DNA of 64,000 nucleotides from a bacterium (GCA_022828125.1 JAJEJD010000012.1:118501-182500); one strand, 5' to 3'; shown: positions 1-9,193, counted from the first letter of the stretch. Made by a program: numbers and translations. The notes: generated by a model from the letters alone, not told the origin.

Positions 1-218
1 TCCAGGAAGCGGCTCATGTGGGTGCCCTTGAAGTGGTGCGGCAGGTCCACGTACATGTTGACGTTGCCGATGGTGTGCTGGGCGTCCTTCGCCCGGTCTT
101 TCACCACGATGGGGTAGCGGATGTTCTTGACACCCACCTTGTCTATCTTGACGTTTCGCTCATCGGAACTCGCCTGCACGTCGGCGAGGTCGGCCGGCTC
201 CGTCGGGAGGCCTGACAT
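1..218 (-). CDS. folE2: GTP cyclohydrolase FolE2, N-terminal part, cut by window edge
   Basis: The reverse strand reads MSGLPTEPADLADVQASSDE followed by the NVKIDKVGVKNIRYPIVVKD block typical of the start of GTP cyclohydrolase IB (FolE2/MptA). This metal-dependent enzyme converts GTP to dihydroneopterin triphosphate for folate or queuosine-type pathways. Only the first 72 codons are present; the catalytic residues lie beyond base 1. The ATG at 218 is preceded by an AAAGGA-like ribosome site. No pathway neighbour is visible. The N-terminal motif is distinctive, but the gene is incomplete here. Confidence 0.85.
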   Translation of the reverse strand, partial: MSGLPTEPADLADVQASSDERNVKIDKVGVKNIRYPIVVKDRAKDAQHTIGNVNMYVDLPHHFKGTHMSRFL

Positions 219-322
219 CGAATCTCATCCTTTCCGCTCTGGTTTACAGAACATTCATGCAGCGGCTTTTTTCCACTCTTTCCGGCGCCGCCCCAAGCAC
301 CGAAAACTGCGGGGTATCGGGC

Positions 323-658
323 CTATTTCTCGGGCCGCTCCCTTCTGATGCGCTCGATTTTGGCCATTTTATCAGATACGGCCTCGGCCAAATCGATCCC
401 CCGCGCGTTGGCGTAGTTCATCACGGCGATCATGACATCCGCCGCTTCGTCCGTATAGGCCGCAGGGTCCACCTCGCGGCCCTTCCATTCCTTTTTCTCC
501 AGGTTCGCGAGTTCACCCGTCTCGCCCGCAAGCTCCAAGGCGAAAAACCGGGGCTCGCGCTCCGGAAAAGCCTCTTCCTGATAGCGCGCGAATTCGGCTT
601 GCAGGGCGCCGAGCCCCTCGTAGGAGCGCGGCAGCCTGGGAGCGTCCTCTTCATTCAC
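323..658 (-). CDS. MazG-like nucleotide pyrophosphohydrolase
   Basis: A protein of about 111 residues from the all-alpha NTP pyrophosphohydrolase superfamily (MazG-like/dUTPase-like), which hydrolyses NTPs or dNTPs to NMP and pyrophosphate, usually as house-cleaning. The metal-binding pattern is visible as GETGELAN followed by DEAADVMIAVMNYANARGIDL-type residues (E..E, then E..D). I chose the GTG at 658 because GGAGGG lies 10 nt upstream; an in-frame ATG at 700 would add 14 residues but has a poorly placed ribosome site. It is encoded head-to-head with the amidohydrolase to its right. The substrate cannot be predicted. Confidence 0.75.
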   Translation of the reverse strand: MNEEDAPRLPRSYEGLGALQAEFARYQEEAFPEREPRFFALELAGETGELANLEKKEWKGREVDPAAYTDEAADVMIAVMNYANARGIDLAEAVSDKMAKIERIRRERPEK

Positions 659-891
659 CGGAACCGTTCCCTCCACACAAGGCCGGGAGGCGCGAAACAT
701 CCCGCCGTGGCGCCCCGTCGAGCGCGGAGCAGAAGTTTCTCACTCCGAATCGAGGGCGTCAATCGGCGGGCGCGAATCTCGATTGACGCGGGATGCGCCA
801 GAATCTACTCTCTCCGAAAAGGCGAACATCATTTCTGCAGCCATGCGGGCGCGAAGTCGCCCCGGTAGCACTCAAACGGAGGGAAGCACCC

Positions 892-1887
892 TTGCCCAAC
901 ATCGATCTGCATCACCACATCTACATCCCGGCGGCGGAAGCGCTCGCCGCCAAAGAGCGCGAAAGACGCCCCCAGCACGCCGACAGCTTCGAAGGGTTTT
1001 TCCCGCCCGTCTCCTCGCGCTACAACGCCAAGATGACGGAGGAGAACTGGGCGGTGCAACTCGCCGACGCGGAGCGCAAGCTGAGCGACATGAAGGCGGA
1101 CAGGCTCGACATGGCGCTGGCCTCCCCGCCGCCGCCCACGTTTTACTACTGGATCGGCGGAAGAGCGGGCGAGGAGATCATCCAGATACAAAACGACGGC
1201 GTCGTCGATTTCTGCAACCAGAACGCCGCGCACTTCCGCGGCCTCTGCAACCTGCCCATGCAAAACGGGGGCGAGGCCGCAGCCGCCGAACTCGAGCGCG
1301 CGATGGGGAAAGGCCTTCTCGGCTGCATCATCTCGGACCGCATCGGCTCCCATGCGCTGGACGAGCCCCAGTACGAGGAATTCTGGGCGGCGGCGGAGAG
1401 GCTCGGCGCGCTGGTGTTCATTCATCCCGATTTCGCGGACCTGAAAGCGCTGTTCCCCTACTACATGGCGAACTGCATCGGCAACCCGCTCTCCACCACC
1501 ATCGCCGCCACAAGGCTCATTTTCTCGGGCCATTTCGAGCGCTACCCGAACCTCCAGCTACTGCTCGCCCACGCGGGCGGAAACCTGCCCTGGGCGGTCG
1601 GGCGCATCCAGCACTGCTGGGAGGTGCGGCCGGAAACCAAGGTGCACACGCCGCACCCGCCCCGGCACTATTTCAAGAACCTCTATTTCGACGTCATCAC
1701 CTTCAACCCCTCGGCGCTCAAGTGGATGGTCGACGAGGTGGGGGCCGACCGCGTCGTGTGCGGCACGGATTATCCTTACGACATGATGCAGCAGCGCGTC
1801 GTGGATTTCGTGGAGGGAGCGGGCCTCACCGAAGAGGCGCAGAACAAAATCCTGCGCGAGACGCCCGCCAAGCTCATGAAACTCTAG
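892..1887 (+). CDS. Amidohydrolase-2 family metal-dependent hydrolase/decarboxylase
   Basis: A 331-residue TIM-barrel protein of the amidohydrolase-related family that includes ACMSD and gamma-resorcylate decarboxylase. The first strand carries DLHHHIY (the HxH metal site). Further ligands are expected at FIHPDF, in LLLAHAGGNLPW, and at the late GTDYPY aspartate. A TTG start at 892 is preferred: GGAGGG lies 8 nt upstream and the protein then begins directly at the metal-binding strand. An upstream ATG at 793 would add 33 residues without domain similarity. The gene stands alone before a repeat element. The substrate is unknown; decarboxylation or hydrolysis of an aromatic acid or lactone is the family norm. 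Confidence 0.85.
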   Translation: MPNIDLHHHIYIPAAEALAAKERERRPQHADSFEGFFPPVSSRYNAKMTEENWAVQLADAERKLSDMKADRLDMALASPPPPTFYYWIGGRAGEEIIQIQNDGVVDFCNQNAAHFRGLCNLPMQNGGEAAAAELERAMGKGLLGCIISDRIGSHALDEPQYEEFWAAAERLGALVFIHPDFADLKALFPYYMANCIGNPLSTTIAATRLIFSGHFERYPNLQLLLAHAGGNLPWAVGRIQHCWEVRPETKVHTPHPPRHYFKNLYFDVITFNPSALKWMVDEVGADRVVCGTDYPYDMMQQRVVDFVEGAGLTEEAQNKILRETPAKLMKL

Positions 1888-1906
1888 GGCGCGCGGCGCA
1901 AGGGGG

Positions 1907-2130
1907 TGTTGAAAAAGTCCGGGGAGAGAGGAATCACTCCCCCCTTGAGGGGGAGTCGAAGAGGCCGAGCGTTTCTTGCGAAGGCCGATTCGGTGGGGGG
2001 TGAAATGTGTTTATCGCCATCCGAATTATCCCCCCACCGGTTCGCTTTCGGGCTTACGCCCTTACCTCACCGACTCCCCCTCAAGGGGGGAGTGAACTTC
2101 AACGCGCTCCCTCAGGGGACTTTTTCAACA
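1907..2130. repeat. MITE-like element with 14-bp inverted ends
   Basis: The 332-base gap between the amidohydrolase and the MetE-like gene holds this element. It starts TGTTGAAAAAGTCC (1907-1920) and ends with the exact reverse complement GGACTTTTTCAACA (2117-2130). Inside are a second inverted pair (ACTCCCCCCTTGAGGGGGAG and its complement) and the GATTCGGTGGGGGG block that recurs at 7.1 kb and 38 kb. It has no coding capacity. A partial flanking match (CAAGGG on both sides) hints at a target duplication. Confidence 0.75.
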
Positions 2131-2219
2131 GCCCCGACAAGGGAGGCATCGAAAGCGAGAAGGCTGCCGTAACGGAACAAGGTGATTCGCCGAAACCATT
2201 TTCGAGCGGAGGAATCGAC

Positions 2220-3392
2220 ATGTACATCGCCACGAGTGACCTCATACTTCCCACCACCATCACGGGTTCCCTGCCCCGGCCGGCCTGGTTCCGCCAGAAT
2301 ATCGGGCGCAGGACGTTCCGCCAGGCGATGATCGACGCGGACTTCCGCGAGCAGTATCTCGACAACGTCTCCTGCGTCATCAGGGACCAGGAGCGCGCGG
2401 GGCTGGACATCGTGACCGACGGCGACGCGCGCTTCGACACCAACGTGGGCGGGCGCGACTGGGTGGGCTACATCGTCGACAGGCTGAGCGGCTTCTCCGG
2501 CTATGAAACTTCGAGGAGCCACGCCACCTGGGGCGGGTCCGTGCCCGGGGAAATCATGTTCGAGGTGCTCGAAGCCAGGATGCTCCCCAAGGTCACCTCG
2601 AAAGTCGGCGAAGGCCCCCTCGAATACGCCCAGATGTGGCGCTGCGCGCAGGCGATGACGGACAAGCCGCTCAAGTTCGGCTCCATCAGTGCGGATTGCG
2701 TGGAATCCATCGTCTCGAACGAGTTCTATGACGACAGGCGCGAGCTTTGCCTCGACCTGTGCGAAATCATGCACGCGGAATTCCACCGCCTGGCGGACGC
2801 GGGCTGCCAGATTTTCCAGGTGGAAGAGCCCTGGGTGCACCGCTTCGATTTCCACGCCGAGGATTCGGAGATGTCGATGGAGTTCTACGTGGATGCGTTC
2901 AACAGGAGCGTGGCGGGCTTGCGGGACAAGCTGGAGCTCTGGTGCCACACCTGCTGGGGCAACCCGGCACAGCAGCGGTTCTACGAGTCCTCGAAAAGCT
3001 ACGCGCCCGCGCTCGAATACATGAACGAACTGGACGTGGACGTGCTCACCTTCGAGTGCGCGAGCACGGGCGGGATGGACCTGGGCGAAATCGGCAAGCG
3101 CATCACGAAACCCAAGGTGGCTATCGGCGTCATCAACCACCGGGGGCTGCAGGTGGAGCGCCCCGAAGAGGTGGCCGCCCTCATCCGCAAGGCGCTCGAG
3201 ACGGTTCCCGCCGAGCGGCTCTGCATCTCCACCGACTGCGGCTTCGGGCGCGAGGGCATGAGCCGCCGCCACGCGTTCTACAAGATGGTGGCCCTGGCGC
3301 GCGGGACGAACATCGTGAAGAAAGAACTCGGCCTGCCCGAGACCTACATACCGGCGAGCGACGGGGCCTTCACGCTGAGTGATGAGGATTAG
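2220..3392 (+). CDS. Cobalamin-independent methionine synthase (MetE C-domain)-like protein
   Basis: A 390-residue protein matching the C-terminal catalytic barrel of MetE, without its N-terminal barrel. Zinc ligands are visible as WCHTCWGN (His and Cys), FECAS (Glu) and STDCGFGREG (Cys), so zinc-dependent thiol methyl transfer is plausible. Single-barrel relatives act in archaeal methionine synthesis or in metabolism of other thiols, and the methyl donor is uncertain. The ATG at 2220 follows GGAGGAATCGAC, a good ribosome site; an apparent upstream extension runs into repeat DNA. The gene is bounded by a repeat on the left and converges with ftsH on the right. Confidence 0.85.
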   Translation: MYIATSDLILPTTITGSLPRPAWFRQNIGRRTFRQAMIDADFREQYLDNVSCVIRDQERAGLDIVTDGDARFDTNVGGRDWVGYIVDRLSGFSGYETSRSHATWGGSVPGEIMFEVLEARMLPKVTSKVGEGPLEYAQMWRCAQAMTDKPLKFGSISADCVESIVSNEFYDDRRELCLDLCEIMHAEFHRLADAGCQIFQVEEPWVHRFDFHAEDSEMSMEFYVDAFNRSVAGLRDKLELWCHTCWGNPAQQRFYESSKSYAPALEYMNELDVDVLTFECASTGGMDLGEIGKRITKPKVAIGVINHRGLQVERPEEVAALIRKALETVPAERLCISTDCGFGREGMSRRHAFYKMVALARGTNIVKKELGLPETYIPASDGAFTLSDED

Positions 3393-3397
3393 GAGAC

Positions 3398-5224
3398 TCA
3401 CCCCTCGCTTCGCGCTTCCGCCACGCCGAGTGCCGTGCGGAGGTCGTCTCCGCCGATGGTTTCCTGCTCGAGCAGGCGCGCGGTGAGGGTTTCCAGATCA
3501 TCGCGCCTTTCTTTTAATATATCCGTCGCGCGCGCGTAGGCCCCGTCGAGTATCTTCTCCACCTCTTCGTCCACCTCGCGCTGGGTCGCCTCGCTGATGT
3601 CCAGATGGGAGGCGCCGTTCCCCACGCCCAGGAACAGCGAACGCGGCGCCCCGCCCATGGCGTGGGGGCCGAATCGCTCGCTCATGCCGTATTCGGTCAC
3701 CATCGAGCGCGCCATGTCGGTCGCGCGCTGAAGATCGTTCTGCGCTCCGGTGGAGACTTCCCCGAATACCACCTCTTCCGCCGCGCGGCCCGCTAGGAGC
3801 ACGGCGATCCTGTCTTCGAGTTCTTTTTTGGAGAGCAGGTAGCGGTCCTCGGTCGGCCGCTGCAGGGTGTAGCCCAGGGCGGCGAGACCCCTCGGGATGA
3901 TCGAGACCTTCTGCACCGGGTCCGCCGTGCCGACGAGTTCGGCCACCATGGCGTGGCCGAGTTCGTGATAGGCCACGCGGCGGCGCTCCTCGTTCGTCAT
4001 GACGCGCGAGCGCTTCTCCAGGCCCGCCGCCACGCGCTCGAAGGCTTCCTCGAAATCGGCCATCATCACGGCGTCGCGGTCGTGGCGCGCCGCGAGCAGC
4101 GCGGCCTCGTTCGCGAGATTGGCGAGATCGGCCCCCGAGAGGCCGGGCGTCATCTCGGCGAGCCGCTCGACGTTCACGTCCCCGCCCAGCACGAGCACCT
4201 TCGTGTGCACCTCCAAAATGTGGCGCCTGCCGCTCAGGTCCGGCTTGTCGACGAGCACCTGCCTGTCGAAGCGCCCCGGGCGCAGGAGCGCGGGGTCCAA
4301 TATCTCGGGGCGGTTCGTCGCCGCCATGATGATGACGCCCTTGCGGGTATCGAAGCCGTCCATCTCGACGAGGAGCTGGTTCAGCGTCTGCTCGCGCTCG
4401 TCGTGCCCGCCCGCGATGTTGCCCACGCCGCGCGCCTTGCCGAGGGCGTCCAGCTCGTCCACGAAGACGATGCAGGGAGCCTTCTCCATCGCCTGCTCGA
4501 AGAGGTCGCGCACGCGCGCCGCCCCCAGCCCCACGAACATCTCGACGAACTCGGAACCGCTGATGCTGAAGAAGAATACCCCCGCCTCGCCCGCCACGGC
4601 CTTCGCCATGAGGGTCTTCCCGCAGCCGGGAGGCCCCACCAGCAGGACGCCGCGCGGGATCTTGCCGCCCAGGCGCAGGTAGCGGTCGGGGTTCTTGAGA
4701 TAATCCACCACCTCGGCCAGTTCCGCCTTGGCCTCGTCCACGCCCGCCACGTCTTCGAAGCGCACGCCCACCTCTTTTTCCGCAAAAATCTTCGCCTTGT
4801 TCTTGCCGAAGGCCATCACCCCCTGGCCGGGGCCCATGCGGCGCAGCACGAAGGCGTAGATGGCGAAGAGGATCGCCAGCGGCAGCACCCATGTCGTGAA
4901 CATCTGCACCAGCCAGGGCGGCTCGAACTGGCCCTGGAAGGTGACGCCCGCACCCTCGAGCAGCTTGATGAGCTCGGGGTCGGCCACCTTCGCGGTCTCG
5001 AAGAACCGCTGCCGGCCATCCGCGTCGCGTCTTTTGAGGACGCCTTGTAAGCGGTCGCCGCGAATGTCGACGCGCTCCACGTCGCCTTCTTTCAGCATGG
5101 CGCGGAACTCGTTGTAGGGGATGCGCTGGTAGCGCGCGCCCTGGAAGAAGAGGGTGTGGATGAGCGACATGATGACGAAGATGAAGAGGAAATAACCGAT
5201 GGAAAACTGCGTTTTCTTGTTCAT
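3398..5224 (-). CDS. ftsH: ATP-dependent zinc metalloprotease FtsH
   Basis: A 608-residue membrane-anchored AAA+ protease that degrades misassembled membrane proteins and short-lived regulators. Seen in order: a first membrane helix near residues 7-25, a periplasmic domain, a second helix ([16 protein letters not shown]), Walker A GPPGCGKT, Walker [11 protein letters not shown], the second region of homology ending LLRPGRFDR, and the zinc site HELGH with a downstream Asp in [16 protein letters not shown]. The start at 5224 has AAGGAGG just upstream. Length is normal for the family; the C-terminal tail is short. It converges with the MetE-like gene, with only 5 bases between the stop codons. 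Confidence 0.97.
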   Translation of the reverse strand: MNKKTQFSIGYFLFIFVIMSLIHTLFFQGARYQRIPYNEFRAMLKEGDVERVDIRGDRLQGVLKRRDADGRQRFFETAKVADPELIKLLEGAGVTFQGQFEPPWLVQMFTTWVLPLAILFAIYAFVLRRMGPGQGVMAFGKNKAKIFAEKEVGVRFEDVAGVDEAKAELAEVVDYLKNPDRYLRLGGKIPRGVLLVGPPGCGKTLMAKAVAGEAGVFFFSISGSEFVEMFVGLGAARVRDLFEQAMEKAPCIVFVDELDALGKARGVGNIAGGHDEREQTLNQLLVEMDGFDTRKGVIIMAATNRPEILDPALLRPGRFDRQVLVDKPDLSGRRHILEVHTKVLVLGGDVNVERLAEMTPGLSGADLANLANEAALLAARHDRDAVMMADFEEAFERVAAGLEKRSRVMTNEERRRVAYHELGHAMVAELVGTADPVQKVSIIPRGLAALGYTLQRPTEDRYLLSKKELEDRIAVLLAGRAAEEVVFGEVSTGAQNDLQRATDMARSMVTEYGMSERFGPHAMGGAPRSLFLGVGNGASHLDISEATQREVDEEVEKILDGAYARATDILKERRDDLETLTARLLEQETIGGDDLRTALGVAEARSEG

Positions 5225-5291
5225 CGTCCCCTCCTTCGGGGAGGAAAGCGGCTGAGTCAATCATACGGCGGCGGCGCGGCGCGAGACATGG

Positions 5292-5320
5292 GGCGTCACG
5301 GCACGAGCATATCAGATTCG
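5292..5320. repeat. 29-bp direct repeat, copy 1 (upstream of ftsH)
   Basis: This 29-base stretch, containing CGAGCATATCAGATTCG, matches 5825-5853 at 27 of 29 positions in the same orientation. Copy 1 lies about 70 bases upstream of the ftsH start. It could be part of a promoter or a shared regulator site, but nothing in the sequence decides this. Confidence 0.6.
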
Positions 5321-5364
5321 TCCCATTGTTTCTCTACGGAAGATGCGAGCCGGACTCCCCGCTT

Positions 5365-5574
5365 CTACTTCCTCGAATCGCGCCTGAACCTGACGGCTCT
5401 GTAGATGGAGACGACGGCGCCGCCGAGGATAAGGATGAGCCCCAGGGCCGTCGTGGCGACGAGCGAAGTGTGGATAACGCGATCCCAGTACGCGAGACTC
5501 GCCCCGGAGTCATGCGAGATGACGTAGAGCATCACGAGTCCGAAGAATGTGAAGATGAATCCGAAAAGGATCAT
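5365..5574 (-). CDS. Small two-helix membrane protein, unknown
   Basis: A 69-residue protein with two hydrophobic segments (residues about 1-19 and 38-60) and a basic tail ending RFRRDSRK, consistent with a small inner-membrane protein whose C-terminus is cytoplasmic. No family is recognised. It lies upstream of ftsH on the same strand, about 140 bases away, so a functional link to membrane quality control is possible but unproven. The start codon at 5574 has a weak purine-rich GATGAAGGG upstream. Confidence 0.55.
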   Translation of the reverse strand: MILFGFIFTFFGLVMLYVISHDSGASLAYWDRVIHTSLVATTALGLILILGGAVVSIYRAVRFRRDSRK

Positions 5575-6271
5575 GGCGCTTTCCCTTCATCTCATCAACG
5601 GTTCGGTGCAAGAGAGAAAATATCACGTCTTTCCGGTGACGCGAAACAGCCGCGTCAAATCGAATCCCGTCTCACCCCCTCCCGCCGGGAACTCGAAATT
5701 CGGGAATTAGATCCAACCTTACCGAAGGGAATCAGGTAGAAAACGATGTGAGGAAATTCTTCTCCAGTATTCCTGAGAATCTCCTCGGGAGAATTTCGTG
5801 GCTCCGGTCGCTGCGCAAGGCTTGCGGGGCGACACGGCCCGAGCATATCAGATTCGCGGGGCCGGGGCCGCGCGAATTTGGGGGCACACTGTAGACAAGC
5901 AGGGAGTGACAAGAAAAAAGTCTTTCGATATATCAACCATAGCAGGGTTGATTACCGTCAGGACCCGACATGGACAAGTTGAGTGGACGAGGACGCTCAT
6001 CGGCATCGTTCCCGGCACAAAGTCGGCGCCTGGAGGGTCGCCACCCCCTCGCGTGGCCGAAGCCATACGGGTATTGCGAAATGCCTCAGGCGCCTCATAA
6101 CAGACTATCCGTATTGATGGATTTGGTCAACCAAACAAAAATCCACACATAAAGAGATATGACCGGATTCTCGCGGGTCGTCACCAGGAACCACCTCCCT
6201 CCCCTTGCGCATATCGCCCCGTTCGTTTTTAATGGGGCGGCGTCTTATCCACCCTCATATCTGGAGTGATT
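5575..6271. other. Non-coding gap of about 700 bases
   Basis: I see no convincing gene here. The possible frames are short and low in family similarity. The gap holds the second copy of the 29-bp repeat (5825-5853) and a less GC-rich stretch near 5900-6130. A TCTGGAG ribosome site closes it, just before the selenoprotein gene. Confidence 0.5.
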
Positions 6272-6922
6272 ATGCGAGTATCGGATGAATTCGACAGGCC
6301 GCCGGGGCCGCTGTTCGGGCTTTGGAGCGCGTTCTACATCGACAAGTTTCAGTTCGCGAAGCGGATGCTCATGGGCTACCGCAAGCAGCGCAAGGAGGCG
6401 TTCCGCGACACCCTGAAGCCGGGCGAGCCGATGCCGGACGTCCGCTTAAAGACCACCGACGACGCCGCGTTCGATCTGTCTGATTTCAAGGGGGAGAAGA
6501 ACATCGTGGTCGAGTTCGGGGCCATCACGTGACCCCCCTACCGCCGGCAGGTGGCCGGCGTCGAGGATTTGCAGGAGAAGTACAAGGATGAGGACGTGGT
6601 CTTCTTCGTCGTCTACTCCAAGGAGCCCCACGCGGGCGAGACGAGCCACTTCAAGAAATACGCGCAGCACACCACGTATGAGCACAAGAAACAGTACGCG
6701 CAGGAGATGGTGGAGGAGTTCGGCATGAAGGTGCCCGTGCTCATCGACGACCTGGACGAGAGCGTCGTGCACGCCTTCGGCCGCATGCCGAACATGACGT
6801 TCATCGTGGATAAGGAAGGCAATATCGCCTACAAGTCCGACTGGATGGAGGCGGCGCGCGTCGAGGAATTGCTCGACGAGCTGCTCGCCGAGCAGAAGGC
6901 TGCGGCGGCGACTACATCCTAG
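6272..6922 (+). CDS. Selenocysteine-containing deiodinase-like thioredoxin-fold protein
   Basis: A 216-residue protein when the in-frame TGA at 6530-6532 is read as selenocysteine (residue 87). The active site then reads VVEFGAIT-U-PPYRRQV, the layout of iodothyronine deiodinase-family selenoproteins (FGSCT-U-PPF in animals), and the next conserved block YSKEPHAGE follows. Codons on both sides stay in one frame and encode one continuous thioredoxin-like fold; a classical bacterial SECIS hairpin sits just after the UGA. The ATG at 6272 has GGAG 5 bases upstream. Bacterial members are probably thiol or peroxide redox enzymes; thyroid hormone is not implied. Automatic annotation would split it into two hypothetical genes. 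Confidence 0.88.
6530..6562 (+). promoter_or_regulatory. UGA selenocysteine codon with bacterial SECIS element
   Basis: After the TGA at 6530-6532, bases 6542-6548 (CGCCGGC) pair perfectly with 6554-6560 (GCCGGCG) around the loop AGGTG. The apical loop begins 16 nt after the UGA and carries the GG needed for SelB binding, within the spacing known for bacterial SECIS elements. Confidence 0.82.
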
Positions 6923-6975
6923 TTGAAGGATACGCCTCCCAGGCGGGGGGCTTGCAGGATGGTGCGATGATATAC

Positions 6976-7334
6976 GGGCGGCCCATGCGGGGTTGTTGAA
7001 AAAGCCCCGTGGAGCGATTTTGGTTGTGCGCACGTTTTTGAAGTTCACTCCCCCCTTGAGGGGGAGTCGAAGAGTTGAGGGCGTAAGCCCGAAAACGATT
7101 CGGTGGGGGGTATAATCCGGAATGGCGATAAAACGCATTTCACCCCCCACCAGTTCAGCCTTCGCACAAATCGCTCGGCTTCACTGACTCCCCCTCAAGG
7201 GGGGAGTGGTACTCTTCTCTCTGCTCGGTCGACGATTCCATTCAAGGGCGCAAGCCCACAAGCGAATCGGTGTTGGGTGAATTCCGAGTGAGAAGGGACT
7301 TCTTCAATAACCCCATGCGGCGGGCCGCCCTTTT
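6976..7334 (+). terminator. Rho-independent terminator split by a mobile element
   Basis: GGGCGGCCC at 6976-6984 is the exact complement of GGGCCGCCC at 7322-7330, which is followed by TTTT. Removing the element at 6991-7312 and one copy of CCATGCGG restores a 9-bp hairpin with a 7-base loop. This would be the original terminator of the selenoprotein gene. Confidence 0.75.
6991..7312. mobile_element. MITE-like element with 8-bp target duplication
   Basis: The element begins GGTTGTTGAAAAAG and ends CTTCTTCAATAACC, imperfect inverted ends. CCATGCGG flanks it on both sides (6983-6990 and 7313-7320). Its interior contains, in inverse orientation, the same unit as the element at 1907-2130, including the GAGGGGGAGTCGAAGAG and GATTCGGTGGGGGG blocks. 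There is no transposase gene, so movement would need one supplied in trans. Confidence 0.8.
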
Positions 7335-7362
7335 CCGTTTGCACTGCGAAGGATGAGCGAAC

Positions 7363-8463
7363 GTGAACTCCACCGAATACGCATGGTTCCTGCCGACGGG
7401 AAGATACGGCGACGGGCACACCATCAACGCCAAGACGCCCGAGCGTCCCCCGACGGTGGAATATATATCGGAAGTCGCGCGCGCGGCGGAAGACGCAGGA
7501 TTCGTGAACCTGCTCGTGCCGACGGGCACGCATTGCCTCGACGCCTGGATGATCACCCTGGCCGTCGCCCAGCGCACGGAGCGCATCAAGTTCTGCGTGG
7601 CCTTCCGCCCCGGTCTATCGAGTCCCGTTCTCACCGCCCAGCAGGCGAACACCTATGACGCCGTAACGGGCGGGCGGCTCACCGTGAACGTGGTGACGGG
7701 CTCGACGCCCGTGGATCAGAAGCGCTACGGCGACCACCTGGATCATGCTGAGCGCTACGCGCGGACGGAGGAGTTTCTCGACGTCGTGAAGGCGCTCTGG
7801 ACGAGCGAGGAGCCGGTGAGCTACTCGGGCGAGTACTACCGAATCGAGAACGCCACGCTCTACGCCAGGGCGGTATCGAAGCCGCACCCCACGATATTCC
7901 TGGGCGGAAGCTCGGAAGCCGGCCGCCGCGTGGGCGCGAAACACGCCGACGTTCACATGATGTGGGCGGTGGCGCCCGAGCAGGTCGCCGAGGACGCCGC
8001 CGACATGCGCCGCCGGGCGGCGGAAATCGGGCGCGACGACCTGCGCTTCGGCTTGAGGCTCCACATAATGTGCCGCGAGAGCAGGAAGGAAGCCCGACGC
8101 GCGGCGGAGGCGCTTTTGGAGGACAGCGCGCTCGAGAACACACGGATGTGGGCCGACCAGCGGAACCGCTCCGAGAGCGAGGGCCAGCGCCGCATGAACG
8201 AGTTGTACGAGGGCGGCTCCCCCTGGCTCACGGATACCCTCTGGATGGGCGTGAACAAGGTGCGCTCGGGTGCGGCCGCCATGCTGGTCGGCACGCCGGA
8301 CATGCTGGCCACAGCCCTTAAGGAATACGTCGACCTGGGCGTCCGCAACTTCATCCTCTCCGGCTGGCCGCATCTCGAAGAAGCCGAGATTTTCGGGCGC
8401 GAGGTGATGCCGCTCTTAAAGGACACGAACCCGGCGCGGCTCGAACCGCAGACGGTCGCCTAG
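7363..8463 (+). CDS. SsuD-like flavin-dependent (LLM class) monooxygenase
   Basis: A 366-residue luciferase-like TIM-barrel enzyme that closely resembles alkanesulfonate monooxygenase. SsuD-type blocks are visible: VAFRPG, TGGRLTVNVVTG, YGDHLDHAERYARTEEF and the IFLGGSSEAG phosphate region. It would use FMNH2 and oxygen to oxidise a small substrate such as an organosulfonate. The gene 40 bases downstream encodes a flavin reductase-like protein that could supply FMNH2, the usual two-component pairing. The GTG start at 7363 follows AAGGA. No sulfonate transporter is adjacent, so the substrate may differ from that of SsuD. Confidence 0.88.
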   Translation: MNSTEYAWFLPTGRYGDGHTINAKTPERPPTVEYISEVARAAEDAGFVNLLVPTGTHCLDAWMITLAVAQRTERIKFCVAFRPGLSSPVLTAQQANTYDAVTGGRLTVNVVTGSTPVDQKRYGDHLDHAERYARTEEFLDVVKALWTSEEPVSYSGEYYRIENATLYARAVSKPHPTIFLGGSSEAGRRVGAKHADVHMMWAVAPEQVAEDAADMRRRAAEIGRDDLRFGLRLHIMCRESRKEARRAAEALLEDSALENTRMWADQRNRSESEGQRRMNELYEGGSPWLTDTLWMGVNKVRSGAAAMLVGTPDMLATALKEYVDLGVRNFILSGWPHLEEAEIFGREVMPLLKDTNPARLEPQTVA

Positions 8464-8503
8464 AGAAAGCCGCGCCCTTACCCCATCATAACAAGGACAA
8501 AAC

Positions 8504-9193
8504 ATGACCTACCGCGTCTTCGACACCGCTGAAATCGACCACTCGCAGATCTACCGCCTGCTCATCGGCTCGGTCGTCCCCCGGCCCATCGCCTGGGTGA
8601 GTACGATGAGCACGGACGGCGTGGCGAACCTCGCGCCGTTCAGTTTCTTCACCATGGTGTCGCACCAGCCGCCGATGGCGTCCATTTCCGTCGGCGAGCG
8701 CGAGAACAAGCCCAAGGACACCGCGCGCAACATCCTCGACACCAAGGGCTACGTCATCCACACGGTGGTGAACGGCTGGGAGGAGGCGATGAACGTCTGC
8801 GCGGGCAACTACGCCCCCGATGAGAGCGAGTTCGAGGCGGCGGGTCTCGATATGGTCGCCTCAGACCTCGTGGACGCGCCGCGCATCAAGGACGCCCCCG
8901 TGGCGATGGAGTGCCGCTTCGAGCGCATGATTCCCTTCGGAGACGAATGGGTGACGCACCTCGTCATCGGGGAAGTGCTGCGCTGGCACGTGCGCGAGGA
9001 TCTGATACTGACGGACGAGGAGAAAGTATACATCGACCCGGCGAAGCTCCAGCCGGTGGGCAGGCTGGGCGGGCCCCGGTACTGCCGCACGCAGGACATC
9101 TTCGAGATGCAGGCCCCCTACATCATGCCCGACAGGGTGCACCCCAACGACCCCGCCCAGAACGACGTCCAGGCGGTGAAAAAGGAATCCTGA
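8504..9193 (+). CDS. Flavin reductase-like FMN-binding split-barrel protein
   Basis: A 229-residue protein of the DIM6/NTAB flavin reductase family. The split-barrel N-terminus is seen as YRLLIGSVVPRPIAWVST, then NLAPFSFF (flavin contacts) and the SVGERENKPKDTARNI loop. It probably reduces FMN with NAD(P)H or acts as an FMN-binding oxidoreductase. It lies 40 bases after the SsuD-like monooxygenase on the same strand, so the two probably form a two-component monooxygenase. A repeat cluster follows directly after the stop codon. Confidence 0.85.
   Translation: MTYRVFDTAEIDHSQIYRLLIGSVVPRPIAWVSTMSTDGVANLAPFSFFTMVSHQPPMASISVGERENKPKDTARNILDTKGYVIHTVVNGWEEAMNVCAGNYAPDESEFEAAGLDMVASDLVDAPRIKDAPVAMECRFERMIPFGDEWVTHLVIGEVLRWHVREDLILTDEEKVYIDPAKLQPVGRLGGPRYCRTQDIFEMQAPYIMPDRVHPNDPAQNDVQAVKKES

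Noticed and set aside
3498..5264. A 588-codon Arg/Gly-rich frame overlapping ftsH
   Set aside because: It is an out-of-frame shadow of the high-GC ftsH gene without a domain.
5798..6100. A 100-codon plus-strand frame between ftsH and the selenoprotein gene
   Set aside because: No ribosome site, no family similarity and a composition unlike neighbouring genes.
6551..6922. A separate thioredoxin-like gene starting at GTG 6551
   Set aside because: It is the second half of the selenoprotein; the start lies inside the SECIS hairpin and lacks its own ribosome site.
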